Below, one piece after another: positions 28,677 to 37,449 of a DNA stretch of 64,000 nucleotides (positions are counted from its first letter, which is position 1; each line of letters begins with the position of its first letter). This DNA is from Actinoplanes octamycinicus (GTDB lineage: Bacteria > Actinomycetota > Actinomycetes > Mycobacteriales > Micromonosporaceae). Under the pieces are notes generated by a model that made no database searches, had not been told where the DNA came from, and worked only from the letters and a program-made list of their open reading frames with translations. Both the position numbers and the translations under genes were made by a program. The DNA lies in NCBI RefSeq assembly GCF_014205225.1, contig NZ_JACHNB010000001.1, positions 9,591,501-9,655,500 of the forward strand, written 5' to 3'.

Positions 28677-28955
28677 TCAGAACGGGGCGGGGCCGGTGCC
28701 GGTGATGGACATCAGGATCTGGGTGGCCAGGAGCCTGCGGACGCCGGTGACCGCGACCGTGCCGATCTGGTCGTAGGGCAGCTCCAGGGAGAGCCCGTCG
28801 GCCGCCTCGCGGACGGCGGGGCTGATCTGGTCGGGGCGGAACGTGCCGCCCCAGCCGTTGATGCCGCCGCGCTGATGGGTGCTCAGCGAGGCCATGCCGG
28901 ACACGAGCGTGCCGTCGGCGAGAGTCAGCCTCGCGGGACCGGAGTAGGTCGTCAT
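28677..28955 (-). CDS. small beta-rich protein of unknown function
   Basis: 92 aa from ATG 28955, MTTYSGPARLTLADGTLVSG with later INGWGGTFRPD, PYDQIGTVAVTG and ATQILMSITGTGPAPF. Alternating strands and glycines suggest a small beta barrel. An in-frame start at 28994 would add a poorly conserved-looking head. It lies 52 bases upstream of the 151-aa gene and 72 bases after the 307-aa gene, all leftward. No family recognised. Confidence 0.7.
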   Translation of the reverse strand: MTTYSGPARLTLADGTLVSGMASLSTHQRGGINGWGGTFRPDQISPAVREAADGLSLELPYDQIGTVAVTGVRRLLATQILMSITGTGPAPF

Positions 28956-29027
28956 GATGGCCAACCGTAACCGGCACCCGCCGTCGCGGCCCAATCAGCA
29001 TGCGTTCCGGACCCTTCCCGGTCACCG

Positions 29028-29951
29028 TCAGGCGCGGTCGGGGGCCGGGCCGGCGGCGGTGAGGACCATCAGGCTCGTCGACGGGTCGACGGTGACCAGG
29101 CCGAAGAGACCGAGCAGCGCGGCCCGCTGGTCGGGGAGGCCGTCCGCGTACCCCAAGAGGTTTTCTCCGGTGGTGCCGGCGGCGAAAGCGACCAGGTCGC
29201 CCAGGAAACCGGCCAGTGCGGCGGGGTCGTCCGGGGCGCCCGAGACCAGCTCCACATACTGGTGGGCCAGCTCCTGGTCGTCGGCGAGCAGGGCGCCGGC
29301 CGGCAGGATCGTACGCTCCACGACGAAGCGGGAGTCGAGGCGGGTCAGCGCGTCGTCGCCGAGCATCACCATCTCGGCCTGGTGGGTCGAGGTGGCGCAG
29401 GCCGCGGCGGCGCGCTTGTCGACCTGGTCGGCCAGGGCGGCGCGCAGGACCCGGACCACGCCGGAGTTGTCCTGGCCGAGTTTGGCCCAGCCGAGGATCT
29501 GCCGGACCCGGTCGGAGCGCAGCGGGTCGTCCGCGGCCAGCTCGGCCCGGCGCAGGTGCACGTGGTCGGCCGCGGTGAGCGGGCAGTCGTCGCCGGCCGT
29601 GGTCGAGTCGGGGGCGTGCACGGTGTGCGGCGGGAACATCAGGCCGAGCCCGTACGCCTGGAGGTGCCGCGGGAGCGGGCCGGCGGTGGCGTGCACGACG
29701 GTGTGGTACTCCGGGCGGATCGTGCCGGCGCTGGAGTGCCGCAGCGGGTAGGAGCGCAGCGGCCGGGCCTCCACCTCGAAGCCCCAGCGCTCCAGGTCGT
29801 CCTGCCGCAGCGGCTGGGGCAGCCCGAAGAGCCGCAGCTCGGCCGCCGGATCCGGCGCCGGCGCCGGATCGGCCCCGCCCGTGACGGCGTCCGGTGGGTA
29901 GGTGCCCTTGACGCTGTCGGGTGGATAGATCAGGAGCTCGATCGAGGACAT
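29028..29951 (-). CDS. protein of unknown function upstream in the same direction as the small-protein group
   Basis: 307 aa, soluble. It has a Pro-rich head (ELLIYPPDSVKGTYPPDAV), then LRLFGLPQPLRQDDLERWGF, HTVVHATAGPLPRHLQAYG, a helical middle with RRAELAADDPLRSDRVRQI, RFVVERTILPAGALLAD and a C-terminal helix pair (FLGDLVAFAAGTTGENLLGY). GAGGAAG lies seven bases before ATG 29951. The repeated PPD-V-GTYPPD motif at residues 9-22 is unusual. No family recognised. It lies 201 bases downstream of prfH on the same strand. Confidence 0.75.
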   Translation of the reverse strand: MSSIELLIYPPDSVKGTYPPDAVTGGADPAPAPDPAAELRLFGLPQPLRQDDLERWGFEVEARPLRSYPLRHSSAGTIRPEYHTVVHATAGPLPRHLQAYGLGLMFPPHTVHAPDSTTAGDDCPLTAADHVHLRRAELAADDPLRSDRVRQILGWAKLGQDNSGVVRVLRAALADQVDKRAAAACATSTHQAEMVMLGDDALTRLDSRFVVERTILPAGALLADDQELAHQYVELVSGAPDDPAALAGFLGDLVAFAAGTTGENLLGYADGLPDQRAALLGLFGLVTVDPSTSLMVLTAAGPAPDRA

Positions 29952-30152
29952 GGACGCTTCCTCCCGAGGCGCGGCGAACTGATCGGCCGGCGTCGCCCGT
30001 GACGCCTCCGGTCCCTCTTCCGGTCGAGGGAACATGACCAACGGACACCCCCAGGCTCCGCGAACCTCATCGAGCCTGACAGATCGGCGGCGGCACCGAC
30101 AGAGGCGGCGCGCTGCCAGTTGGCCGGACTTTGATCAGCCGCACGGGCAGCC

Positions 30153-30752
30153 TCAGAGCCGCTCGACCCGGGCCGGGTCGCCGCGGACCAGGTCGTCGTG
30201 AATCCGCCAGCGGGCGGTGACCACGTCCTGGCCTGCGGCGACATCGGACTGTGCGAGGCGGTCGCGGAGCAGCCGCAGGGCGATCCGGCGGTTCAGGGTG
30301 AACTGCCGCTCGGTGTCGACGACCACCACCGTGCCGGTCGGGCGGTGGGTGGCCCGGACCGCGGTGCTGGCCTTGTTGCGGTGCTGGCCGCCCGGCCCGC
30401 CGGTCCGGATCGCCACCACGTCCACCTCGGACTCGTCGAAGGCGGTGCGCGGGACGCCGACCTGGCAGGGCTGGGCGGTGACGTACCAGTTCTTGCGGCC
30501 GGGCCCGGTCCGGTACGGGCTGGGCGCCTGCCAGCACAGCGTCCCGGTCCAGGACGCCGCGAACCGGTCGTCGGAGATCCGCAGCAGCACCGAGCGGTAG
30601 GTGCCGGGCCGCTCCCCCGCGACCGTCTCCACCCGTTCGACCACGACGGACAGTGACCGGGCGTCGGCCTCCAGGCGCCGCAGCAGCTGGGCGAGGGCCC
30701 ACGAGCACTCCTGCGGCCCCCGGCCCGCCGACATCAGCAGGTGCACGCTCAT
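30153..30752 (-). CDS. prfH: PrfH, release-factor-like ribosome rescue protein
   Basis: 199 aa. The peptidyl-tRNA hydrolysis motif lies in RTGGPGGQHRNKASTAVRAT near residues 116-135. The protein lacks the long codon-recognition domain of RF1/RF2, so the length and layout fit PrfH. The family is known to pair with a second RtcB type (RtcB2); reported work describes PrfH releasing the peptide from ribosomes with a cleaved decoding-centre 16S rRNA so that RtcB2 can re-ligate the RNA. The start overlaps the rtcB stop by four bases (ATGA), so both are translated together. Confidence 0.88.
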   Translation of the reverse strand: MSVHLLMSAGRGPQECSWALAQLLRRLEADARSLSVVVERVETVAGERPGTYRSVLLRISDDRFAASWTGTLCWQAPSPYRTGPGRKNWYVTAQPCQVGVPRTAFDESEVDVVAIRTGGPGGQHRNKASTAVRATHRPTGTVVVVDTERQFTLNRRIALRLLRDRLAQSDVAAGQDVVTARWRIHDDLVRGDPARVERL

Positions 30753-31834
30753 CGGCGCCGGTCCGCGGTCTTGTAGGTGACCACCGGCACGGTGCTCACC
30801 ACTCTGCTGGCCAGCTTGTGCTCGACCAGGTCGCCGACCACCTGCTCGATCCGCTTGTACGCGGTCGGCGCCTCCTCGAACAGCAGCTGCCGGTCACCGC
30901 ACACGACCAGCGAGCCGACCGGCGTACGCCGAAGCTCCTCGACCGTGTGCTTGACCTTGCCGCGCCGCAGGGCGTCGGCCCGGGACATCTTGCGTCCCGC
31001 GCCGTGCGCGACCGACCAGCCGGCGTCCTCGCCGGCGTGCCCGGCCACCAGGAACGACGGCGTGCCGCGGGTGCCGGCGATCAGCACGTCCCGCCGGTCG
31101 CCGTCAGCCGCGCCCTTGCGGTGCAGGTAGAGACCGTCGCGGAGCTCCACCGAGTTGTGGCACTCGTCGACGATCGGCTCCTGGTAGGCGGCGCCGAGCG
31201 CGTCGGCGACCCGGGCCGCCATCACCCGCCGGTTGAGCGAGCCCCAGCGGACCGCGTCGTCGTGCGCGGCCAGGTAGGCCGCCGGGTCGGCGGCCGGCCC
31301 GGCGCCGTGCACCTCGGTGTGCGCGCGCAGGATCCGCTCGCCGAGCCCGCGCGAGCCGCTGTGCACGATCAGCACGGTGTCGCCGGCGGCCAGGCCGAGC
31401 CGGGTGGCGTGGTCAGAATCGAAAACGGTGCCGACTCGGGCCAATTCGACGAAGTGGTTGCCGCGGCCGACGGTGCCCAGGCTCTCGGTCCAGCCGCCGG
31501 GCACGTCGGCCACGTCGAAAAAAGCGTGGTCGGCCTCGTCGAGGTCGGGGAACCGGGCGGCGAGCTTCTCCGGCACCACCCGCTTGAGCTTGATCGGGAA
31601 GACCGCGATGCCGCAGCCGATGTCCGAGCCGACCAGGAACGGGTAGAGCACCGAGGAGCTCATCGCGGCGCCGATCGGGGCGCCCTTGCCGGGGTGCAGG
31701 TCGGGCATGCCGGCGACGTGTTTCATGCCGGGCAGCGCGGCGACCTGGTGGCACTGGTCGAGGGCGGTGGACTCGATCCAGCTGGAAGCGGACGCGAAAA
31801 TAGCAACGCTAGCAGACAAAACAGACACAACCAT
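30749..31834 (-). CDS. RtcB2-type RNA ligase
   Basis: 361 aa, shorter than housekeeping RtcB (about 400-480). Metal and catalytic motifs are all present: MPDLHPGKGAPIG, SDIGCGI (metal-binding Cys), GRGNHFVE, HSGSRGLG, DECHNSVE and the AHGAGRKMSR segment that carries the guanylylated His. RtcB joins 2',3'-cyclic phosphate or 3'-phosphate RNA ends to 5'-OH ends using GTP and Mn2+. Coupled prfH downstream points to ribosome repair after toxin cleavage. The first dozen codons are AT-rich (GTT, TCT, TTG, GCT, ATT), unlike the rest. The ribosome-binding site is weak, and a GTG or later start is possible. Confidence 0.92.
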   Translation of the reverse strand: MVVSVLSASVAIFASASSWIESTALDQCHQVAALPGMKHVAGMPDLHPGKGAPIGAAMSSSVLYPFLVGSDIGCGIAVFPIKLKRVVPEKLAARFPDLDEADHAFFDVADVPGGWTESLGTVGRGNHFVELARVGTVFDSDHATRLGLAAGDTVLIVHSGSRGLGERILRAHTEVHGAGPAADPAAYLAAHDDAVRWGSLNRRVMAARVADALGAAYQEPIVDECHNSVELRDGLYLHRKGAADGDRRDVLIAGTRGTPSFLVAGHAGEDAGWSVAHGAGRKMSRADALRRGKVKHTVEELRRTPVGSLVVCGDRQLLFEEAPTAYKRIEQVVGDLVEHKLASRVVSTVPVVTYKTADRRR

Positions 31835-31947
31835 TCCAGGGAAGGGTGAGCGAAGGACCCGGGGTGGAGGCGTCAGTAAGTCATGGGCGACAGCCTTGCC
31901 GACCCGGCCGGGCCGGGCAACCGAATAACGTCGGGCATGATCACTGC

Positions 31948-33294
31948 ATGCCTCTGCTCGATGCGCTGCTGCAGGACGCCGACGTCGCCGACTTCGTGGT
32001 CACCCCGGATCAGCGGGTCAGCCGCCACGAGCTGCTGGGCTGGGCCGCGGCGCTCGCCGAGGAGCTGAGCGGCAAGCGGATCGTCGCGGTGAACGCGACG
32101 CCGGACCTCTCGACGGTGGTCGCGGTGACGGCCGCCCTGCTGGCCGGGGTGCCGATCGTGCCGATTCCGCCGGATGCCGGGGACCTGGAACGCGCGCACA
32201 TCCTCAACGACTCCGGCGCCGAGTTGATCGAAGCCGGACCGAGACGATCCGGCAGCGTGCCGCCGGAGCCCGACCCCGGCCTGCCCGGCCTGGTGCTGTA
32301 CACCAGCGGCACGACCGGCGCGCCGAAAGGCGTGGTGATCTCCCGCGCCGCGCTCGCCGCCGACCTGGACGCCCTGGCCGCCGCGTGGCAGTGGACCGCC
32401 GACGACACGCTCGTGCACGGCCTGCCGCTCTACCACGTGCACGGGCTGGTGCTGGGCGTGCTCGGCCCGCTGCGGATCGGTTCCCGGCTGCGGCACACGA
32501 CAAAGCCCACCCCTTCCGCGTACGCCGAAGCACCCGGCTCGATGTACTTCGGCGTCCCCACCGTGTGGTCGCGGGTCGCCGCCGACCCGGCCGCCGCCCG
32601 CGCGTTGCGCCGGGCCCGGCTGCTGGTCTCCGGCAGCGCCCCGCTGCCGGTCCCGGTCTTCGACGCGCTCGCCGAGCTGACCGGCCAGGCCCCGGTCGAG
32701 CGGTACGGGATGACCGAGACCCTGATCACGGTCAGCGCCCGAGCCGACGGCGAACGCCGGGCCGGCCACGTCGGCCTGCCGCTGGCCGGGATACACACCC
32801 GGCTGGTCGACGAGGTCGGCAACCCGCTGCCGGACGACGGGGTGAGCATCGGCAACCTGCAGGTCTGCGGCCCCACCCTGCTCGACGGCTACCTGCGCGG
32901 CGACGGCGTGCGCCCGGCCGAGCTGATCGACGGCTGGTTCCCGACCGGGGACGTGGCCACCATCGGCCCGGACGGCTGGCACCGGATCGTCGGCCGGGCC
33001 TCCACCGACCTGATCAAGAGCGGCGGGTACCGGATCGGCGCCGGCGAGGTGGAGGACGCGCTGCTGCTGCACCCGGCGGTGCACGAGGCGGCCGTGGTCG
33101 GCACCCCGCACCTGGACCTGGGTGAGCAGGTGACCGCGTTCGTGGTGGCCGACCCGGTCGCCCCGGACGAGCTGATCGCCTTCGTGGCCGAGCGCCTGGC
33201 CGCCCACAAACGGCCGCGGATCGTCCACCTGGTGCCCAGGTTGCCGCGGAACGCAATGGGAAAGGTCCAGAAAAAGCAGCTCATGACCGGTTAG
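31948..33294 (+). CDS. acyl-CoA synthetase / AMP-dependent ligase
   Basis: 448 aa, ANL superfamily. Motifs include the P-loop YTSGTTGAPKGVVISR, ERYGMTETL, GWFPTGDVATIGPDGWHRIV, and the C-terminal KSGGYRIGAGEVEDAL with the late catalytic Lys in NAMGKVQKK. It activates a carboxylic acid as an acyl-adenylate and transfers it to CoA; the compact N-terminus resembles malonyl-CoA/short-chain ligases (MatB-like). ATG 31948 is chosen since the upstream in-frame part is not conserved-looking. No clear ribosome-binding site; a short leader is likely. Divergent from rtcB across 113 bases. Confidence 0.92.
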   Translation: MPLLDALLQDADVADFVVTPDQRVSRHELLGWAAALAEELSGKRIVAVNATPDLSTVVAVTAALLAGVPIVPIPPDAGDLERAHILNDSGAELIEAGPRRSGSVPPEPDPGLPGLVLYTSGTTGAPKGVVISRAALAADLDALAAAWQWTADDTLVHGLPLYHVHGLVLGVLGPLRIGSRLRHTTKPTPSAYAEAPGSMYFGVPTVWSRVAADPAAARALRRARLLVSGSAPLPVPVFDALAELTGQAPVERYGMTETLITVSARADGERRAGHVGLPLAGIHTRLVDEVGNPLPDDGVSIGNLQVCGPTLLDGYLRGDGVRPAELIDGWFPTGDVATIGPDGWHRIVGRASTDLIKSGGYRIGAGEVEDALLLHPAVHEAAVVGTPHLDLGEQVTAFVVADPVAPDELIAFVAERLAAHKRPRIVHLVPRLPRNAMGKVQKKQLMTG

Positions 33295-33304
33295 CGTTCG
33301 GTAT

Positions 33305-35188
33305 GTGACTTTCACGGTCGACGAGTTCAGCGAATGGAACCAGCAACTTCTCTCCCGGCAGCCGGTGACCCGCCGGTCGCTGCTGCTGGCCGCGACCGCG
33401 GCCGGCCTGACCGGCCAGTTCGGCCTGGCCCAGCGCGCCTTCGCGGTGGCCGGCGGGACGGCGGGCAGCGCCGGGGTGGTGGTCTCCGGCAGACACCTGT
33501 CCTTCGTGCCGGGCGCGGGTGACCTGCCCCGCGACGCGATGGCGGTGACCGCCCAGCTGGTCAGCAGGACCGGGTCGCTGCCGGCCAAGCTGCGCGCCTT
33601 CGTCGACGTCGGCGACGCGCCCGGCACGTACGGCACCCGGGTCGAGGCCGCGATCAAGCACCTGGTCGGGCAGTACGCCATCCCCGGCGGCCCGATCGGC
33701 AGCCAGTTCTACGCCAAGGCGTCCCTCAAAGGGCTGAAGCCGAACACGGTCTACCACTACCGGGTGCGGCTCTCCGACGGCACGGTCACCGGCGACGCGC
33801 ACTTCACCACCGCACCCGAGGCGGCCACCCCGTTCACCTTCACCGCGTTCGCCGACGTCGGCACCAACACCGCGCCCAAGGACCCGGCGTACGCCTGGAA
33901 GAAGCCGCACGCCGGCTGGCCGAAGGGGATCTTCGACGACAACGCGTACGGGGCGGCCGACCCGATCGCCGGCAAGTACGCCACCGACAAGACGCCGGCC
34001 GCCACGATCACCAAGCTGATGGGCACCCAGCGGCCCGCGTTCACCCTGCTGGCCGGCGACATCTGCTACGCCAACCCGTCCGGGACCGGGCTGCCGGCCG
34101 ACGACACCACCGCGCTGACCGGCAAGGCCCCGGCCGGGAAGAACCTGTTCAACCCGTACGTCTGGGATGTCTTCCTGAACCAGATCGAGCCGCAGGCGGC
34201 GTTCACGCCGTGGATGTTCGCCACCGGCAACCACGACATGGAGCCGCTCTACGGCAACACCACCTACCTGGGCGGCAGCCCCACCCACGGGTACGGCGGG
34301 CACGTGCAGCGCCTCGACTTCCCGGCCACCGGCCCGAAGGGCTGCCCGTCGGTCTACCGGTTCCGGTACGGCAACGTCGGGGTGATCTCGCTGGACGCCA
34401 ACGAGCTGTCCTGGGAGCTGCAGTCGAACACCGGTTACTCCGGCGGCGCGCAGGTCACCTGGCTGACCTCGACGCTCAAGGCGTGGCGGGCCGCCGGGTC
34501 CGGGGTCGACTTCATCGTGGCGTTCTTCCACCACTGCGCCTTCTCCACCGCGCACAACCACGCCTCGGACGGCGGGGTGCGCGCCGCGGTCGACCCGCTG
34601 TTCACCAAGTACCAGGTGGACCTGGCCGTGCAGGGGCACAACCACCTGTTCGAGCGGACCGACCCGATCCGGCACGGCAAGCGGACCAAGGCCGCCCCGG
34701 ACGGCGCGACCGTGCTGCCGGCGCAGGACGGGGTCACCTACGTCTGCGTCGGCTCCGGCGGGCGGCCCCGCTACCCGTTCCGCCCGGCGCCCGGCCCGGA
34801 CGCGCCGCCCCCGGCCGGGGTCACCCCGAAGGGCGAGCGGAAACTGCCCGAGGGGCAGCGCTACCGCGGCCACAAGCCGAGCGGCAAGGAGAACACCTCC
34901 TCGACCGTGGACAACAGCTACTTCTGGACCAAGGACAAGGGCAAGCCGAAGAAGGGCAAGGGCGCGCCGACCGGCGGCCGGGTGCCCGAGTCGGTGGACT
35001 GGTCGCAGGTCCGCTACGACGGCTACGCCTTCATCGCGGTCGACGTGGCGCCGCCCGTGGCGACCGGCGGCAGCACCACGATGACCGTGCGCACCCTGGC
35101 GGACGCGCTGCCCGGCAGCGGGAAGCCGTACAGCGAGATCGATCGGATCGTGCTCAAGCGGACCTCGGGGCTGACCATCGCCGGGTGA
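33305..35188 (+). CDS. Tat-exported metallophosphatase (purple acid phosphatase-like)
   Basis: 627 aa. The N-terminal QPVTRRSLLLAATAAGLTGQ is a Tat-type signal (twin Arg, hydrophobic core, AFA cleavage region). A fibronectin-III-like domain (about residues 75-180) precedes the calcineurin-like domain with FADVGTN, LAGDICYAN, TGNHDMEP, FFHHCAF and VQGHNHLFER. These supply the bimetal site. A Lys/Gly-rich insert lies near residues 515-560. It probably releases phosphate from extracellular esters. GTG 33305 begins ten bases after the acyl-CoA synthetase stop, so both may be in one transcript. Confidence 0.88.
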   Translation: MTFTVDEFSEWNQQLLSRQPVTRRSLLLAATAAGLTGQFGLAQRAFAVAGGTAGSAGVVVSGRHLSFVPGAGDLPRDAMAVTAQLVSRTGSLPAKLRAFVDVGDAPGTYGTRVEAAIKHLVGQYAIPGGPIGSQFYAKASLKGLKPNTVYHYRVRLSDGTVTGDAHFTTAPEAATPFTFTAFADVGTNTAPKDPAYAWKKPHAGWPKGIFDDNAYGAADPIAGKYATDKTPAATITKLMGTQRPAFTLLAGDICYANPSGTGLPADDTTALTGKAPAGKNLFNPYVWDVFLNQIEPQAAFTPWMFATGNHDMEPLYGNTTYLGGSPTHGYGGHVQRLDFPATGPKGCPSVYRFRYGNVGVISLDANELSWELQSNTGYSGGAQVTWLTSTLKAWRAAGSGVDFIVAFFHHCAFSTAHNHASDGGVRAAVDPLFTKYQVDLAVQGHNHLFERTDPIRHGKRTKAAPDGATVLPAQDGVTYVCVGSGGRPRYPFRPAPGPDAPPPAGVTPKGERKLPEGQRYRGHKPSGKENTSSTVDNSYFWTKDKGKPKKGKGAPTGGRVPESVDWSQVRYDGYAFIAVDVAPPVATGGSTTMTVRTLADALPGSGKPYSEIDRIVLKRTSGLTIAG

Positions 35189-35246
35189 GCCAGGCTCGCG
35201 ACATTGGATCTTTCCGATGCCGGGCCCGGGTTCCTACCGTGTGGCC

Positions 35247-36041
35247 ATGACGCGCACGGCAGAGGTCAACGGGATCACGGTCAGCTTCGACGACGCCGGC
35301 ATCGGCCCGGCCTTCGTCCTGGTCCACGGGCACCCGTTCGACCGCTCGATGTGGCGGCCGCAGGTGGCCTCGCTGACCGCCGCCGGCTACCGGGTGGTCA
35401 CCGCCGACCTGCGCGGCTACGGCCGCTCCACGGTCGTGCCCGGGCTGACCACGCTGGAGACCTTCGCCCGGGACACCTTCGCCCTCGCCGACCACCTCGG
35501 CCTCGACGAGGTGGTGCTGGCCGGGCTGTCGATGGGCGGCCAGATCGCGATGGAGTGCTACCGGCTCTTCCCGGAGCGGATCGCCGGCCTGGTGCTGGCC
35601 GACACCTTCGCGCAGGGCGAGACCCCGGAGGGCCACGCCCACCGCAACCGGGTCGCCGACCAGCTGCTGGCCGAGGGGATGGCCGGCTACGTCGCGGAGA
35701 ACCTGTCGAAGATGCTGGCCGCCTACAACGTCGAGGCGATGCCGGACGTCGCCGACCACGTCCGCACCATGATGCTCAACGCCCCGCCGGCCGGCGCCGC
35801 GGCGGCCCTGCGCGGTCGCGCCGAACGCCAGGACTACCAGGAGCTGCTCACCAACGTCACGGTCCCGTCCCTGATCGTCGTCGGCCGCGACGACGAGTTC
35901 ACCCCGGTCGCCGACGCCGAGCTGATGCACCGCCTGATCCCCGGCTCCACCCTGGCGGTCATCGACAACGCCGGCCACCTCCCCAACCTGGAACAGCCGG
36001 CCACCTTCAACGCCGCCCTGCACGCCTTCCTGGAGCAATGA
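35247..36041 (+). CDS. alpha/beta hydrolase
   Basis: 264 aa. Oxyanion motif HGHPFDRSMW, nucleophile elbow GLSMGGQIAM (Ser near residue 98), acid in GRDDEFTPV and catalytic His in DNAGHLPNLE. The layout is that of small esterases, haloperoxidase-like and 3-oxoadipate enol-lactonase-like hydrolases; substrate unknown. ATG 35247 is used, 58 bases after the phosphatase gene. Confidence 0.9.
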   Translation: MTRTAEVNGITVSFDDAGIGPAFVLVHGHPFDRSMWRPQVASLTAAGYRVVTADLRGYGRSTVVPGLTTLETFARDTFALADHLGLDEVVLAGLSMGGQIAMECYRLFPERIAGLVLADTFAQGETPEGHAHRNRVADQLLAEGMAGYVAENLSKMLAAYNVEAMPDVADHVRTMMLNAPPAGAAAALRGRAERQDYQELLTNVTVPSLIVVGRDDEFTPVADAELMHRLIPGSTLAVIDNAGHLPNLEQPATFNAALHAFLEQ

Positions 36042-36129
36042 GCCGGGCCGGCTCCGGCGGGGCGGCCGAAGGAGCAATGCTGCCGGCAGCCTCCCGCGGA
36101 ACCCGCCGGGGCGGTAAGGTTCCGCGATC

Positions 36130-36663
36130 GTGAGTGATGTTTCCGTGCCGCCGGGTGAGCCGGCCGAGAAGCCGGCGCCGAAGACCCCGTCCGGGCGTTT
36201 CCTGGCGCCCGAGCCCGCCCCGCAGCCGAGCCGCGGGTGGGTGCTGCCGGCCCTGCTCGCGCTGGTCGTCGGGGCCGGCGCGACCTTCGGCGGGCTGTGG
36301 CTGGCCGGCTGGCGGCAGGCCCCCGAGCACCAGTACAACCTGCTGGTGGTGCTGAAACTGGACGCCACCCCGCAGCAGAAGGACGCCGCCAAGGCGACCC
36401 TGACCGACCTGCCCGGCCGCAGCAGCGACGTCGTGCTGGTCAGCAAGGCCGAGTCGTACGCGAACGCGCAGAAGACCTACGCCGGCACCGAGGAGCTCAA
36501 GAAGCTCACCGAGGCGACCACGCCGGAGTCGTTCAAGGTGAGCAGCGTCGGGACGACCTTCAGCTGCTCCCCGCTGCTGCCGCTGGCCGACCAGGGCGTC
36601 TCCAGCCTGAGCATCGTCCAGCTGGAGACCGCGGACGAGCCGGGCGCGAAGATCACCTGCTGA
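36130..36663 (+). CDS. membrane-anchored protein with FtsX-like ectodomain
   Basis: 177 aa. A Pro-rich cytosolic head (about 35 residues) precedes one transmembrane helix (WVLPALLALVVGAGATFGG, about 37-58). The ectodomain reads NLLVVLKLDATPQQKDAAKA, later LVSKAESYANAQKTY and ATTPESFKV. The VxLKxDATxxQKxA and LPxSFxV-type pattern is that of the extracellular domain of FtsX and related permease-like proteins, here without the permease helices. A role near the cell wall is possible but unproven. GTG 36130 is the start; the gene converges on rluB. Confidence 0.78.
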   Translation: MSDVSVPPGEPAEKPAPKTPSGRFLAPEPAPQPSRGWVLPALLALVVGAGATFGGLWLAGWRQAPEHQYNLLVVLKLDATPQQKDAAKATLTDLPGRSSDVVLVSKAESYANAQKTYAGTEELKKLTEATTPESFKVSSVGTTFSCSPLLPLADQGVSSLSIVQLETADEPGAKITC

Positions 36664-36705
36664 GCCACCGGCCGGCGGTCGCCCGCCGGCCGGCGACCCA
36701 CCGGG

Positions 36706-37449
36706 TCACACCTCGTCGCCGACCGCCTTGAACAGGGCGGCGACCTCCGCGTTCGACAGGTGGCGGAAACCGCCCGGGCGCAGGTCACCGAGCCGGATCG
36801 GGCCGACCGCGGTCCGGATCAGGCGGGTCACCGGGTGCCCCACCTCGTCCATCATCCGCCGCACGATGTGCTTGCGGCCCTCGTGCAGGGTGATCTCCAC
36901 CTGCGCGGTCTTGCCGATCGCGTCGACCAGGCGGAACGAGTCGACCTTGGCCGGGCCGTCCTCCAGCTCGACACCGGCCTGCAGCCGCCGGCCGACGGTC
37001 CGCGGCAGCGGCCCGAGCACCTCGGCCAGGTAGGTCTTGGAGACCTCGTAGGACGGGTGCATCAGCTTGTGGGCGAGCGCGCCGTCGTTGGTGAGCAGCA
37101 GCAGGCCCTCCGAGTCGGCGTCCAGCCGGCCGACGTGGAACAGCCGCTGCTCGAAGTTGCCCTGCAGGAAGTCGGCGAGTTCGGTGCGGCCCTTCTCGTC
37201 GTCCAGGCTGGCGACCACGCCGCGGGGCTTGTTCAGCGCGACGTAGACCAGCTTGGTGTTGGTGATCACCCGGGCGCCGTCCACGTAGATCTCGGCGGAG
37301 GCGGGGTCGACCTTGTCGCCGAGCTTGGCAACCCGGCCGTTGACCGTGACGCGCCGCCGGAAGATCAGGTCTTCGCAGGCGCGGCGGGATCCAACACCGG
37401 CCGCGGCCAGGACTTTCTGGAGGCGTTCGGCGGTGTCAGCCTGAGGCAT
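36706..37449 (-). CDS. rluB: 23S rRNA pseudouridine synthase, RluB family
   Basis: 247 aa. An S4 RNA-binding domain (ERLQKVLAAAGVGSRRACED, VTVNGRVAKLGDKV) is followed by a pseudouridine-synthase domain with catalytic Asp in HVGRLDADSEGLLLLTNDG and GRKHIVRRMMDEVGHPV near the end. It modifies helix 89-region uridines in 23S rRNA. ATG 37449 overlaps the scpB 3' end by 14 bases; scpA-scpB-rluB is a conserved actinobacterial operon order. cmk, its usual next neighbour, is not here. Confidence 0.93.
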   Translation of the reverse strand: MPQADTAERLQKVLAAAGVGSRRACEDLIFRRRVTVNGRVAKLGDKVDPASAEIYVDGARVITNTKLVYVALNKPRGVVASLDDEKGRTELADFLQGNFEQRLFHVGRLDADSEGLLLLTNDGALAHKLMHPSYEVSKTYLAEVLGPLPRTVGRRLQAGVELEDGPAKVDSFRLVDAIGKTAQVEITLHEGRKHIVRRMMDEVGHPVTRLIRTAVGPIRLGDLRPGGFRHLSNAEVAALFKAVGDEV

